Below, one piece after another: positions 1 through 9,289 of a stretch of DNA of 19,603 nucleotides. The notes beneath the pieces were generated by a model that worked only from the letters and a program-made list of their open reading frames with translations, had not been told where the DNA came from and ran no database searches. This DNA comes from Cladosporium sp. IMV 00045. Taxonomy: Eukaryota > Ascomycota > Dothideomycetes > Cladosporiales > Cladosporiaceae. The stretch spans positions 1 through 19,603 of the forward strand of contig MSJI02000526.1 of the NCBI GenBank assembly GCA_001931905.2, in the 5' to 3' direction. Position numbers and translations under genes: made by a program. How positions within the stretch are numbered: position 1 is the first letter of the stretch; the number at the start of each line of letters is the position of its first letter.

Positions 1-108
1 TTTTTTTGAGGGGCGATGAAGAGGAGGGCCATTGGACATGGAAGTTTTGTTGGCAATTTGGGGATGTGTATATGGGTACCTATTTTGGAGGATCTGCAAA
101 ATGCACAT
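1..108 (-). CDS. possible 5' end of a leftward gene, cut by the window edge
   Basis: Reading leftward from an ATG at 106-108, a frame stays open for 36 codons to the window edge. A second in-frame ATG lies at 37-39 (start of MSNGPPLHRPSKK). The sequence upstream on this strand (about 110-320) is strongly pyrimidine-rich, as in many fungal 5' leaders and core promoters. No domain is recognisable in so short a piece, and a 36-codon open frame is easily expected by chance. It could equally be promoter or leader sequence of a gene lying outside the window, or noncoding. The call rests on the open frame plus the leader-like composition only. Confidence 0.22.
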   Translation of the reverse strand, partial: MCILQILQNRYPYTHPQIANKTSMSNGPPLHRPSKK

Positions 109-696
109 GGCACCGGAGCCGGATTGCAGATTCTGGGATTCTCGGATTCTGGGATTCTTTACTTCGGGAGGACGATTCGAGGCTCTCGGGACGGACGGTG
201 TTTGGGATGGGGGGAGAATGTGGGCAGGTATGTTCTTGATGGGGCCCGGGGCCGGGTGAGGCGATGAGACAAAGAAAGGAAAGTTAGAAGGCGATTGAGC
301 GAAGAAGTTGAAGAATGAGCGGTGACAAGTTACTAGGTAGTTTTGGGCTTTATTGTTATTATATATCCATCTTGTTCATGATAAACACGAATTGTTAACT
401 TGTTTGAATGCATCGGAGAAACATAAAATAGGTGATTACTATACCTGCCTCTCGGTATCTGCGCAAACGAGCTACGAGATACACCTCCAACTTCGTTCTC
501 CATGAGAAGCATCATACATGTGATCAAAACGTTTCAGTGGGGGATCTTTTTCCAGTAGGCCTCTACCAAGATAACGCGGGTGTTTGAGGTATCATCGAGA
601 AGTGAAAGTCGAAAGGTCATGCAACTGCATAGGTCAGATTTCAAAGACTCTTTGATCATTACCTAGGTAGGTAGACTACTAGAATACCTCAATCAT
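109..696. other. intergenic stretch downstream of palA
   Basis: No gene is supported here. The first part (about 110-320) is G-rich on the plus strand, that is C/T-rich on the minus strand, and contains a 2 x 16-bp imperfect tandem repeat (129-160). The part next to palA (330-696) is AT-richer and should include the 3' UTR of palA. A TAG/CTA-rich word (acctaggtaggtag) sits at about 661-674, just past the palA stop codon. Confidence 0.6.
129..160. repeat. 2 x 16-bp imperfect tandem repeat
   Basis: Two copies of gattctgggattct plus two variable bases lie at 129-144 and 145-160. The shared 14 bases are identical. It lies in the C/T-rich (minus-strand) block that may be a promoter or leader. Confidence 0.75.
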
Positions 697-3339
697 CTAC
701 CTCCCAAAATTCACCCCCCGGCTGGACTCCCACCTCCCATCAACCGCACCGCCACCCGTAGGAGCACTCCCATCCGCCCCAACCCCAGCACCACCAGCAC
801 TCCCAGTCCCACCACCACCACCGCCAAAAACAATCGGCATCCCCTCCTTCCAAGTCCCCCCAACAGCAACCGGACTCTGCACCGCCGCGACAGCAGGCTG
901 CTTCGCCCCCGGCCTCGTCGGCATGGGCGCCGGCATGGGCTCCTGACCCACAAGAGTCGCCGGCGGCGAAGTTTGCCTCCTGCTACTCTCCTCCTGCGCG
1001 GCCTTTTGCTGCCGCAGATTCGCCTGGTTGCTCTGCTGGATCCTCAAACCCGCCATGGAATCCGCCAGATCGGCCTCGAGGTTCTGCGCTTCCGAGCGGC
1101 GCGCGTAGACGAAATTCCTGCAATCGTCGCGGAAGCGCGTCGTGATAGCCGCCAAGTCGTTCCAGAATTTGCGGCCGGCGTCGAGGTTGCGCAGCAGCTC
1201 CTTGTATGTCGTGTACGCGTTCTCCAGGTCCTGCAGGGCGGTCTCGCGTTCTTTGGAAGAAGTGTCGCCGCGCTTGGCGGCTTGGAAGGAGTTGTTTGCG
1301 TCGCGGACGCGGGTGAGCAGGCGGTCTTGCTCGGCTTCTTCTTTACGCACGTCGGATTCGTCGATGTCGTATTTCCGCAGGCGGGCGTCGAAGAAAGTCT
1401 CGAATTGCGAGGCGACGAGGGGCTGCATGGGGAGTTCGCGCTCGAGGCGCGCGGCTTCGCGGAGCAGGTCTGGGTTGACGTCGTCTTCTTGCGCTTTGGC
1501 GCGGAGGGTTTCGACTTTTTTCCGTCGGCGGCTTTCGAGTCGGTTCACTTCGTTGAGGGTCGCGCGGAGCATGTTCACTTCGCGCTCGACTTTGGCGGTG
1601 ATGGTTGCGCGGCGGCTGGAGGGGACGTAGTCTTCTAGGTCGCGGTCGGTGCCGCCTAGGAGGCGGATCAGGCTTTCATTTTCTCGTAGGCGGTTTTGCA
1701 CTAGGCGGTCGCTGTTTTCGGCTTGCTTCAGGTAGCCGTCGATATCGTTTACTTGAGCATAGAGCTTAGGAACAGCGTCCTGACCAGCCAGTCTGCTCCA
1801 TCTGTCTGTTCCGAACTTTCTTCGCGCCGCCTCATCCTCGCCAGCCTCTTGGCCAAGTAGATCAACTCCTTCCTGATATAGTTGTCGGTTGTTGTTTTTG
1901 AGTTTCTCTGTGTCCGCTATCGTAGCGTGAAGTCGGTGCACACCATTTGCCTGCCGGATCTCTTCAGCGTGAGAAGCGACACCGGGTGGCAAGCCAAGCG
2001 GCTTCTCAAGAGCTTGCAGTGATCCAGGCAACTGCATGCTCGACAAGAGTTCATGCACTCTCTGAGTCAGCGTTTCAAGTTCCGCAATAATCGTGTTGTT
2101 CACCAGTCGATCTCTCCTGTCAGCATAGATCGACGCAGCAACGTGGACGCTGTACGGGACCAGCTTTGCAAACAGCGGCTTTCCCAACTCGCCATGATCT
2201 CCCAGCATTTCTTGCGAATGGCTGACTTCCTTCGGCACTCGAGCTGCGACCATACTGGCCCTGTCAAGAACTCGCAGCTCGGATTTGGGAGGCTCGGGTA
2301 CCAGGTAGATGGTATCGTTGTCCTTTTCCGACCGCTTCAGATCCTCGCTGACCCGTATTTTGAGCCCGTTGAGGTCCCCCAACACTGACTTGTTGATGTA
2401 TCTGCTTTCTTTCAAGGCCTCGTTGACGCAGTTCATACTGTCTCTCAAACGCGCGACTTCCTCGCCATACTTTCTCTTCTCCAGACAATCGCACGCGGCG
2501 CGATACTGTGCGGCAGCGGCGAAATGGTGATGCTTTGCGTTGACGTGATGTATCCACTCGGAGCTCACACTGTCGCTCTTGAGCGCCCAATCGCCAGCGT
2601 CGGAGTACAAATCACTGACTTTGGCGGCGAGCTTCGCGATGGAAGCATCTTTCAGTCCATCCTTGACAGCTTTCTGCCAGAAGCATTCCTGCGCTTGTGC
2701 CAGCATGAGCGCCTCCACACTCTCAAGTGTCAACGTATCCATGTCCTCGGGAGGACTACTCCTCAGCTCTGGTATTATGTCCGTCTTGAGATAGCTAAGC
2801 ACACCTGCCGCGTAGCAGAAATTGGAAGCAGCGGCTTTGAGGCCTTCGGAAGTCGCTCGGTTTGACGAGAGGGCGATTTGCGAGTACATGGCGGCGAGGT
2901 TGAAGAGGATGTTCGCCAGCTCGAAGCGCAGGTTGTTCTCGGTGTGGGCGTGCGATGTGTGGTAGCCAAGGGAGGGATACCAGGTGAAATCTGCGCCTAT
3001 CTACTTCATAGATGACTCTCGGTCAGCATGGACATGTAATTGACGAGATGGATGCTCTCTTGCTGGAACAAGGGTTGTACGTACATCGACGGGGAACTTC
3101 CCTCCCATCCAGACCAACTGTGCAGCATAGGCCTGGAGTTTTCGCGTGCCGCTCGCGTGAGCTTCGACAGAGCTGACGGCATCCTTGCGAAGCTGGTCGA
3201 TGACTTCGAGGTCTCGGGCGAAAGTGTCGGGGTGTTGGTCGTATTTGGTGGAGATGTATGATTTGATGGCGTCGGACAAGAGTAGGTTATGGGTGCGGCG
3301 GAAGGGAATGGGCAGGATGTTACTGTTGGATGCCGCCAT
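697..3339 (-). CDS. palA: pH-response scaffold PalA/RIM20 (Bro1-domain protein), 852 aa
   Basis: PalA/Rim20 is the ALIX/Bro1-family adaptor of ambient alkaline-pH signalling. From family knowledge, it binds ESCRT-III Vps32/Snf7 through its Bro1 domain and binds YPXL/I motifs of the transcription factor PacC, bringing it to the protease PalB on endosomal or cortical membranes. There are two exons: 3085-3339 (85 codons, start MAASNSNILPIPFRRTHNLL) and 697-3000 (767 codons plus stop). The intron at 3001-3084 has a GTACGT donor and TAG acceptor, and the splice yields ...GGKFPVD-IGADFTWYP..., as in the Aspergillus protein. The Bro1 domain covers roughly residues 5-370, with NNLRFELANILFNLAAMYSQ and AQAQECFWQKAVKDGLKDAS conserved. 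A helical V-like domain rich in coiled coil follows (about 390-740). A Pro/Gly-rich tail (about 757-852) ends VNFGR. Length matches the family. It is transcribed divergently from ATX1. Confidence 0.96.
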
Positions 3340-4024
3340 ATTTGCAGACTACCTTGTATGCATGTGCGTGTGTGTGTAGGCTATCGTGAGTCGTGCAAGT
3401 ATGGTTGTGCCCAGTGGACTACATGTAGCTTGAGCAAAGATGTTTGTGAGTGAAGTCATAGCATGCCGTTCCTCGCCCCCGCCTTTGGAGAGAGCCTGCC
3501 AAAAGTCAAGGGTTCGAGCCGCAAGCTCTGGATCCAGGGCTGAATTGATTGATGTTGGTTGATCGAATTGATTGATGATTCAGGTCCAGCCCACCGAGGG
3601 GCAAACGGAGGGACGGAGAGACCAGGCCAGGCACGCCATCTCCCAATACAGCGAAACTTGCTCACGTCTTTGAAGGGCGGTCTCGCCTGGGTGTATGATG
3701 AACCTTGTATAGTAATATTTGCAAGACAACTAATCCATATTCTGAGCATATATTCCTTGTAAACATCATCCCCCGCCATCACGGTTCTCTTGTCTGTCCC
3801 TGCCGATCGTCCTTCGCTTCGCTAGTAGTAGTGAACAGCTCTGTCCCTCGTATCTCAGATTCCCCCCTCGACTTCGGTTGTTTGCCCATTACCAAGCAAC
3901 ACAAATACTACCACAACACCTCCACCGCTCTTCTCTTCTTCGTACCACACATACACACATCCTCTCTGTGCCAACCCAACAACCTTTCAAACATCCACAC
4001 CCACAAACACTCAACACCACCAAA
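3340..4024. promoter_or_regulatory. divergent intergenic region between palA and ATX1
   Basis: These 685 bp separate the start codons of palA (leftward) and ATX1 (rightward) and must hold both promoters and 5' leaders. On the ATX1 side a C/T- then CA-rich tract runs from about 3770 to the ATG, which is typical of fungal core promoters and leaders. A GT-rich tract (3363-3379) lies just upstream of palA. A pair of 13-bp direct repeats occurs at 3542-3577. One match to the PacC core GCCARG (GCCAGG) lies at 3626-3631, but about 0.7 such matches are expected by chance in this length. No convincing coding sequence is present. Confidence 0.7.
3542..3577. repeat. pair of 13-bp direct repeats in the palA-ATX1 promoter region
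   Basis: The word gaattgattgatg occurs at 3542-3554 and again at 3565-3577, a 23-bp period. Between the copies lies ttggttgatc, itself related to the repeat. The element sits roughly midway between the two divergent start codons. Confidence 0.75.
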
Positions 4025-4356
4025 ATGGCCGAGCACAACTACAAGTTCAACATCACCATGACCTGCGGCGGCTGCTCCGGCGCCGTCGAGCGCGTGCTGA
4101 AGAAGCTTGAGGGTAAGCAATACACGTCCACCTCTTGGAATCCATCCACCAAATACTCCCCCAAAGAAAATCACCGATACTAATCCCTCACTCCTCTCCC
4201 TCAGGCGTCAAGTCCTTCGACGTCTCCCTCGAATCGCAAACCGCCAACGTCGTCGCCGAAGACTCCCTCGACTACTCCACCGTGCTGGAGAAGATCAAGA
4301 AGACCGGCAAGGCCGTCAACTCCGGCGAGGCGGATGGTGTCGCGCAGGCTGTGTAG
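4025..4356 (+). CDS. ATX1: cytosolic copper metallochaperone Atx1, 79 aa
   Basis: Atx1 is the small HMA-fold chaperone that carries Cu(I) from importers to the P-type ATPase Ccc2 in the secretory pathway (family knowledge). There are two exons, 4025-4112 and 4205-4356. The 92-bp intron (GTAAGC donor, TCAG acceptor) splits a glycine codon after KKLE. The product begins MAEHNYKFNITMTCGGC. The metal-binding MxCxxC motif is M12-T-C14-G-G-C17, and the conserved C-terminal KTGK is at 62-65. The predicted order is beta-alpha-beta-beta-alpha-beta over the whole length, with no extra domain and no signal peptide. Length is normal for the family (about 70-80 aa). The ATG is in a good context (caccaaaATGG) after a CA-rich leader. 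The gene converges on the thiolase, with 250 bp between stop codons. Confidence 0.96.
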
Positions 4357-4606
4357 AGGGGCAAGAGAAAGTCGAGGACACCTATATACCGGGCTTGCTG
4401 GAGTTTACGAGGAGTTTGCTCTTTAGTTTTGATTTGTGATTGACGGCTGGACTACCTCACCTGGGCGGTATTGTCGAGTTGGGACTTGCTTGGTCTTTTT
4501 ATTAGAGGATTTAGGTATAGGAGAGCAGTTGCATTCTAGGCCGTAAGAGAAACAAGAAAAGAGAGGTTATCTGCACACTTCACAATCACAGCACATTCGT
4601 CTGTCC

Positions 4607-5983
4607 TCAAAAGCGAGCCTCCACCTTGTCATGCGTGTCTCCCAGCGCCCACTCATTGCGAGCCTTCTTCGACCTCACCGCATCAACCTGCGCCCTGGTG
4701 AACCCCTTCGCTTCCACGGCAGGGTTATAACCCAGTCCATTCCTCTTCCCAACCTCCTCAGAACTAACCGCCTCGCTCGCCTTGCCGTCAGCACGCTTGT
4801 ACACGCTGACAACGACAGCACCCCCAAGGCCGAGATTATGCTGCAACGCCGCCGTAGTCCCCTTGACGAGACGATTATTCGCCCAACCGCGCAAATGCCA
4901 AACCAACTCCGCACACTGCGCAATCCCACTCGCACCCAGCGGATGGCCTTTGCTAATCAAGCCTCCAGACGGATTAACAACCATCTTGCCCCCATACGTA
5001 ATATCGCCCCTGCGCACCATCTCATGCGCCTTCCCCTTCTCGCTCAACCCCAACGCATCAATAACAATCATCTCATTCGCACTAAAACAATCATGCACCT
5101 CCGCCACCTTAACATCCCTCACATCCACCCCCGCCTCCCCCAGTGCCTTCTTCGCCGCATACTCATTCATGCCATAGCCCATTAGATCAATCGCCGAGCG
5201 GGAGAACACACTCGCCGTATCAGTCGCCAACACCTGCCCAGCAATCAAAACCGCCTGCTCTTTGAGATGCGGCCTCGCGTCCAAGAAAGCCTGCGAGACC
5301 AGCACAGCCGCCGCTCCCCCATCGCTCGTCGGACAGCACTGCAACTTCGTCAGCGGCGCGTGGATCATCGGGCTCTCCAGCACCTGCTGCAGCGTGTACT
5401 CGTCGCGGAACTGCGAGTACGGGTTGCGCTTGGAGTGCTCGTGGTTCACGCGCGCGATTTCCGCAAAATCTTCATCCTTCGCGCCGTACAGTTCCTGATA
5501 CTCCCGCCCGGCGTTGCCGAACATCTGCGCCGCGCCGGGCGCGTTCGTCACGCCCCGCGTGGCTTTCATCATCTCGCCGAAAGTGCCGGTCGGGTTCGCT
5601 CGGTCTTGGAAGTAACTCTGCAGACTGCCGGGGTTCATTTTCTCGAACCCGACCACGAGCGCGGCGTCCGCTTGCCCAGCTGCGATGGCCGTTCGAGCCA
5701 AGTACAGCCCGGTAGAACCGGTGGAGCAGTTGTTGTTGACGTTCGTGATGGGGATGGAAGTCTGCCCGAACTGGTAGAAGACGCGCTGCCCGCACGTGCT
5801 GTCGCCGTAGCAGTAGCAGGCGAAGCCGGCGTCGATGTCGTCGTAGTTTATCTGGGCGTCTAGGAGGGCTTTGATGCCGGCTTCGAAACCGAGTTCGGTG
5901 TAGTCGACTTTGCCGCGCGGTTTGATGAATTTCGTCATGCCGACGCCGAGGACGTAGACGGGTTCTTTCTGTTTGGGAGACAT
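4607..5983 (-). CDS. peroxisomal SCPx-type 3-ketoacyl-CoA thiolase, 458 aa
   Basis: This is a thiolase-superfamily enzyme of the sterol-carrier-protein-x (SCP2 thiolase) branch. By family it cleaves 3-ketoacyl-CoA (including branched-chain or sterol-derived substrates) to acetyl- or propionyl-CoA in beta-oxidation. It is a single exon starting MSPKQKEPVYVLGVGMTKFI. The frame stays open upstream (to 6127) but contains no earlier ATG, and that stretch is CA-rich leader. The nucleophilic cysteine is C86 in NNNCSTGSTG. The SCPx hallmark HDCFS is at 298-302, NPSGG at 338-342 and GHPLGASG at 346-353. No C-terminal SCP2 lipid-binding domain is fused. The protein ends ...HDKVEARF. Ala-Arg-Phe resembles a peroxisomal PTS1 but is not the canonical SKL form, so peroxisomal location is inferred. 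Substrate range cannot be read from sequence. Confidence 0.94.
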   Translation of the reverse strand: MSPKQKEPVYVLGVGMTKFIKPRGKVDYTELGFEAGIKALLDAQINYDDIDAGFACYCYGDSTCGQRVFYQFGQTSIPITNVNNNCSTGSTGLYLARTAIAAGQADAALVVGFEKMNPGSLQSYFQDRANPTGTFGEMMKATRGVTNAPGAAQMFGNAGREYQELYGAKDEDFAEIARVNHEHSKRNPYSQFRDEYTLQQVLESPMIHAPLTKLQCCPTSDGGAAAVLVSQAFLDARPHLKEQAVLIAGQVLATDTASVFSRSAIDLMGYGMNEYAAKKALGEAGVDVRDVKVAEVHDCFSANEMIVIDALGLSEKGKAHEMVRRGDITYGGKMVVNPSGGLISKGHPLGASGIAQCAELVWHLRGWANNRLVKGTTAALQHNLGLGGAVVVSVYKRADGKASEAVSSEEVGKRNGLGYNPAVEAKGFTRAQVDAVRSKKARNEWALGDTHDKVEARF

Positions 5984-6743
5984 GGTTTCTGCGTGTGGTT
6001 GGACGGCTGTGGTTTTTGAGGGGTGGTGTTGTGATGTTGCTGGATTGGTGTTGTGAATGGAGGAGATTTGCACTTCACTCCAGTATGTTCTTTCCTCCGA
6101 GATATCCCAACAGAGACTGCTCTTCAAGACTCAAGTGGCGAGCTCAATAATATGTAGGTAATGAATCGCCGTCTGACGAGGATTACCTGATTGATGAAGT
6201 GGAGTCGTCCAGCTATATCCGGGGATAAACTCCAAGCGGGGATAGAGCAGCAGTGACAAGTGTGTGAAGATGGACCGAGGCCCTCGGTGCATTACTGACA
6301 TGTTTCCATGTTTCGCTTTTGCCATGTTCGAGGGCACAGAAGATGTTCCATCTCTTGTTCTAGAGCATGGTGTCTCTACATGATATTTGGCAAGGCTTGG
6401 AGTGACTGGGCACAGTCGTTGGATGATGAACCGGAATGCCACTGGATCGTGAATTCAAGTACCTGGTCTCTGAGAGGCCAAACAAATCAGCCAATGACAG
6501 CACAAGACCGACGAGTATCGTTTCCAACCCTGGACAAAAACAATCAGCTGGGCGATTTCGGCCGATGTTTCTTTGATCTCCCTGTGAGAAACACAAAAGG
6601 TTCCGGCACCATTCGGCAACGAAGCATCGAAAGGCAAAATCTCTCTCTCTGGAGATTTTGCTGGAATGCCAGAGCTATTTCGAGCGTATCGTGCAAAAGA
6701 GCAAGAGGAGTGCGCCATCCGAGATGGATGAGGTGGATCTTGT
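5984..6743. other. upstream region of the thiolase gene, up to the tRNA
   Basis: About 760 bp hold the thiolase leader (CA-rich on the minus strand, 5984-6060) and presumably its promoter. No coding frame with recognisable protein features is present. The right end carries the likely tRNA trailer and Pol III terminator. Confidence 0.5.
6695..6698 (-). terminator. candidate Pol III terminator of tRNA-Arg
   Basis: This is the first run of four T residues on the minus strand downstream of the tRNA. It lies 45 nt past the discriminator base. Four Ts is a minimal Pol III stop signal, so a longer trailer than usual is implied. Confidence 0.4.
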
Positions 6744-6815
6744 TGACCGACGCAGGGATCGAACCTGCAATCTCTTGATTCGTAGTCAAGCGCCTTGCCA
6801 TTGGGCCAGCCGGCC
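6744..6815 (-). tRNA. tRNA-Arg (anticodon ACG), no intron
   Basis: The minus strand folds into a complete 72-nt cloverleaf. The acceptor stem GGCCGGC pairs with GTCGGTC (two G-U pairs, discriminator A). The D arm has a GCC/GGC stem. The anticodon stem CTTGA/TCAAG encloses loop CTACGAA, with anticodon ACG reading CGU and, after A34-to-inosine editing, CGC and CGA. The variable loop is AGATT. The T arm GCAGG-TTCGATC-CCTGC also contains the B box GGTTCGATCC. There is no intron after the anticodon and CCA is not encoded, as expected in a eukaryotic nucleus. A TATA-like AT-rich stretch lies about 40-50 bp upstream (plus strand 6855-6868). Confidence 0.97.
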
Positions 6816-7209
6816 TGGATAATCGTGTTGATTGATGAAGACTTTGCAAGATTTCAAAAATATAAATCAAAACGTTTTTGCTTGACTATGGAACACAGTC
6901 CTGCCCTCAACACCTGGAAATGCGGTTGCATATGGTATAGACATTTGTTCTCTTTAGGGGATTCGTCGAGTGACAGATGTGCACCCTCTCTAACAAGAAG
7001 AAGGCGAAAATTTCACTTCAAAGCCTCGCTGAGTGACGCGTATTGTAACGTCCGCCAGGCACGGCCAGCTGTCCCTGACTTACTGTCATTTTCCCCAAAC
7101 AACGACCTGCGGTCATCGGTGTATCAGAGTCGCAACCCAGGAGTCAGTCGTGTCACTGCCTATCTCTCAAGGGGTCCAAACGCCGCAGGAATTAGGGCTG
7201 AGCTTTAGA

Positions 7210-7238
7210 GGATGATGATATTGATGATGAGGATGATA
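7210..7238. repeat. GAT-rich simple sequence
   Basis: Imperfect GAT trinucleotide repeats (gatgatgatattgatgatga followed by ggatgat) span about 29 bp in a gene-free region. Confidence 0.7.
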
Positions 7239-7927
7239 CGTATCCCGCGGGCGTCGTGACCGCATCACATAGCAGAGCGGTCTGGACGTCTCGGGGACAG
7301 CCGTGGTGAAGGATGATGAGGCAGGCCATTGGAAGATGCACGCGTGGTGAGATCGACGCGCGGGATTCTTCGTTGACTGCCGCGACCGGCACTCGCTACC
7401 TCCTACTTGCTGCTGAGAGAGAAAAGGAAGGTAAATGCCGTTGTCTCAAATGCAATAGCAGAAAGTCCGCTATCAATCGATGCCCTTCCAGATCGATCGC
7501 GATGCTTCTGGCGCGCGAGTTGCTCAGCGATTACCCTTTCCAGCTGCATAAGCGAAGGGACATGAGTTTGGAGGGGAAAAAAAGGCAAACATCATCAAGC
7601 CATCATTTTTCCAGGAGGATGCCTCTCACTGGGCAGCGAGCGGAATGTCCAGCAATAATAATGACATATACTGAGACAGGCGCGCGGGAGCCCGTTGGCG
7701 ATGGAGAGAGAGATTAATTGTATCCGCAGATCCGCTCTGGCAACCGGGTGCCAGCCTGTTCCTATTCCTGTCCCTGGGGCCACTATCCGGCTGATGTGGT
7801 TGCGCAACCCTCGTGGCGCGTGGCAGGTGAGGTTAGGTCAAGGCCGGCTCTCGCCGCGGAGAGCGAAGGAAAATGTGAGACAGGAGGGCAGGTTTTTTCT
7901 GTTTGGTGAAAGGGACCTCACCTGGCT

Positions 7928-7951
7928 CCAACCGCCCAACCGCCCAACCGC
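7928..7951. repeat. 3 x 8-bp tandem repeat (ccaaccgc)
   Basis: Three perfect head-to-tail copies of ccaaccgc are followed by a partial fourth. No gene is nearby. Confidence 0.8.
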
Positions 7952-9289
7952 CAATTTCCGCATCTGGCCCGGTGCGACGCCTCTGTTCCAAGTTGCAAAG
8001 CTCCTCCATCACCGATTATGCTCGCCTTGCCCTTCGTAACTGCGTATGTACTTCTTGCCAATCCATCCGGCCACTCGCGCAGATGGACAACGGCGCCCTA
8101 GGCCGCTTTCGACGACGTCTAGCGAGTGAATTGCCTTTTTGGGCGTTCACTATCAGAGAGCTCTCGTCTTCCCATGACCTGGAAACACCCTAGCGGCGAT
8201 CACGAGACGGGTCCTCCATTTCGGTGACAGATGTCGGGGAGTGATCCCGCAGGATTTTTCGCTACCAAAAAGCCACACTCGAACTCGAGACCAAACCATA
8301 CAGCCAGCCACAAACACTGATAGTTTCTCGCGGCGTCGGGCCCTCCGCGCAAGCCTCACGCTGTTTGACAGTGGGGGCCATTGTTTTTGTTATTATTCCC
8401 GTATACCAGCTATCTTGATCTACAACCTGTGGAATGAAAGCGGACTTGACAGAGAAATTTTCAAGCAGCCGGTCATGAATAGCGTAAGCGCAGCGTTGGC
8501 CAATGTCCTTTTGCTGGTATTTTTTCTTTTTCCAGCCTGGCGTGTCAGATCGTAAGACATCACATCCGTGTCTGTGCCTGGATTGACCCGTCATTTTGGT
8601 TGCCACGTGCGCATTTCAAGTCTCTTGTCAAGCCAACGGCCGCCCCGGGCAGGTGTTCGCACTGCCAAAACGCCTCTTCCGTTGTCTCAGCCTGCCCTCG
8701 GCGTCCTTGTTCTGGTCCCTTCAGGATAGGGCACCCAGCCAAACTCAGTCAGCGAGGCGCCAGCCTTCCTCGAGGCTGGAATTCGCAGTACCGTGGAAGC
8801 CGATTGGGCATCAGGCTCGCCCGTATTATGATTGTCAATGTCATAACAGCAGGTTCTCTGGCCGGCTTCTGCCTTCGATGACACTACTGCCTGCGTGTAA
8901 ACCTGATGGCCCTGGAAAGCTAGGACCCGCCTGGTACAGTAGCCAGCCTTGCTGGCTGGCGTGGGCGCTGGTTTCGCCAGGGCTATCCCGACAATGTCTT
9001 AAATGCGCTTGGTGCCTAGAACACGATGAGTATATCATAAGGGAGACCCGCGTGCGTTCTTGTTTCTTCCAACTATCTGACGACATCGCAACTCTCACTC
9101 TCTCTAACCAGTACGCTCCTTCAGCTCACACACACATTCCTTAAATACCACAAGCATCAAGTTCACGTCGATCACCCGGCAACACTCTTCAATTCTACCG
9201 TCGACATCACTATCATCGACTACGACATTTCCGACTTCTACGACATTCAAATCATTCTAATCACCTTCGACGACAAGATCCTACCAACA

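Larger units (their letters stand above)
6816..9289. other. gene-free stretch between tRNA-Arg and the small ORF at 9290
   Basis: About 2.5 kb hold no gene I can support. Frames of up to about 180 codons exist, but they have no conserved motifs, overlap each other on both strands, and often lack an ATG. Visible structure is limited to GAT-rich simple sequence (7210-7238), three 8-bp tandem copies (7928-7951) and a small perfect hairpin (8941-8957). The last 150 bp look like a promoter and leader: a TATA-like ttaaata at 9141-9147 followed by a CA/CT-rich tract to the ATG at 9290. Confidence 0.5.

Noticed and set aside
333..527. Minus-strand frame of 64 codons downstream of palA
   Set aside because: It is short, has no motif and lies in the region expected to be palA 3' UTR and intergenic DNA.
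973..1638. Open plus-strand frame of 221 codons antisense to palA
   Set aside because: It lies wholly within the palA coding exon on the opposite strand and reflects palA codon bias. It has no leader or motif of its own.
3626..3631. PacC site as evidence of pH regulation of palA or ATX1
   Set aside because: One GCCARG match is close to the chance expectation for 685 bp on two strands, so I do not annotate it as a site.
8596..9144. Plus-strand frame of 182 codons
   Set aside because: It starts at a TTG rather than an ATG, has no conserved motif, and runs into the likely TATA region of the next gene.
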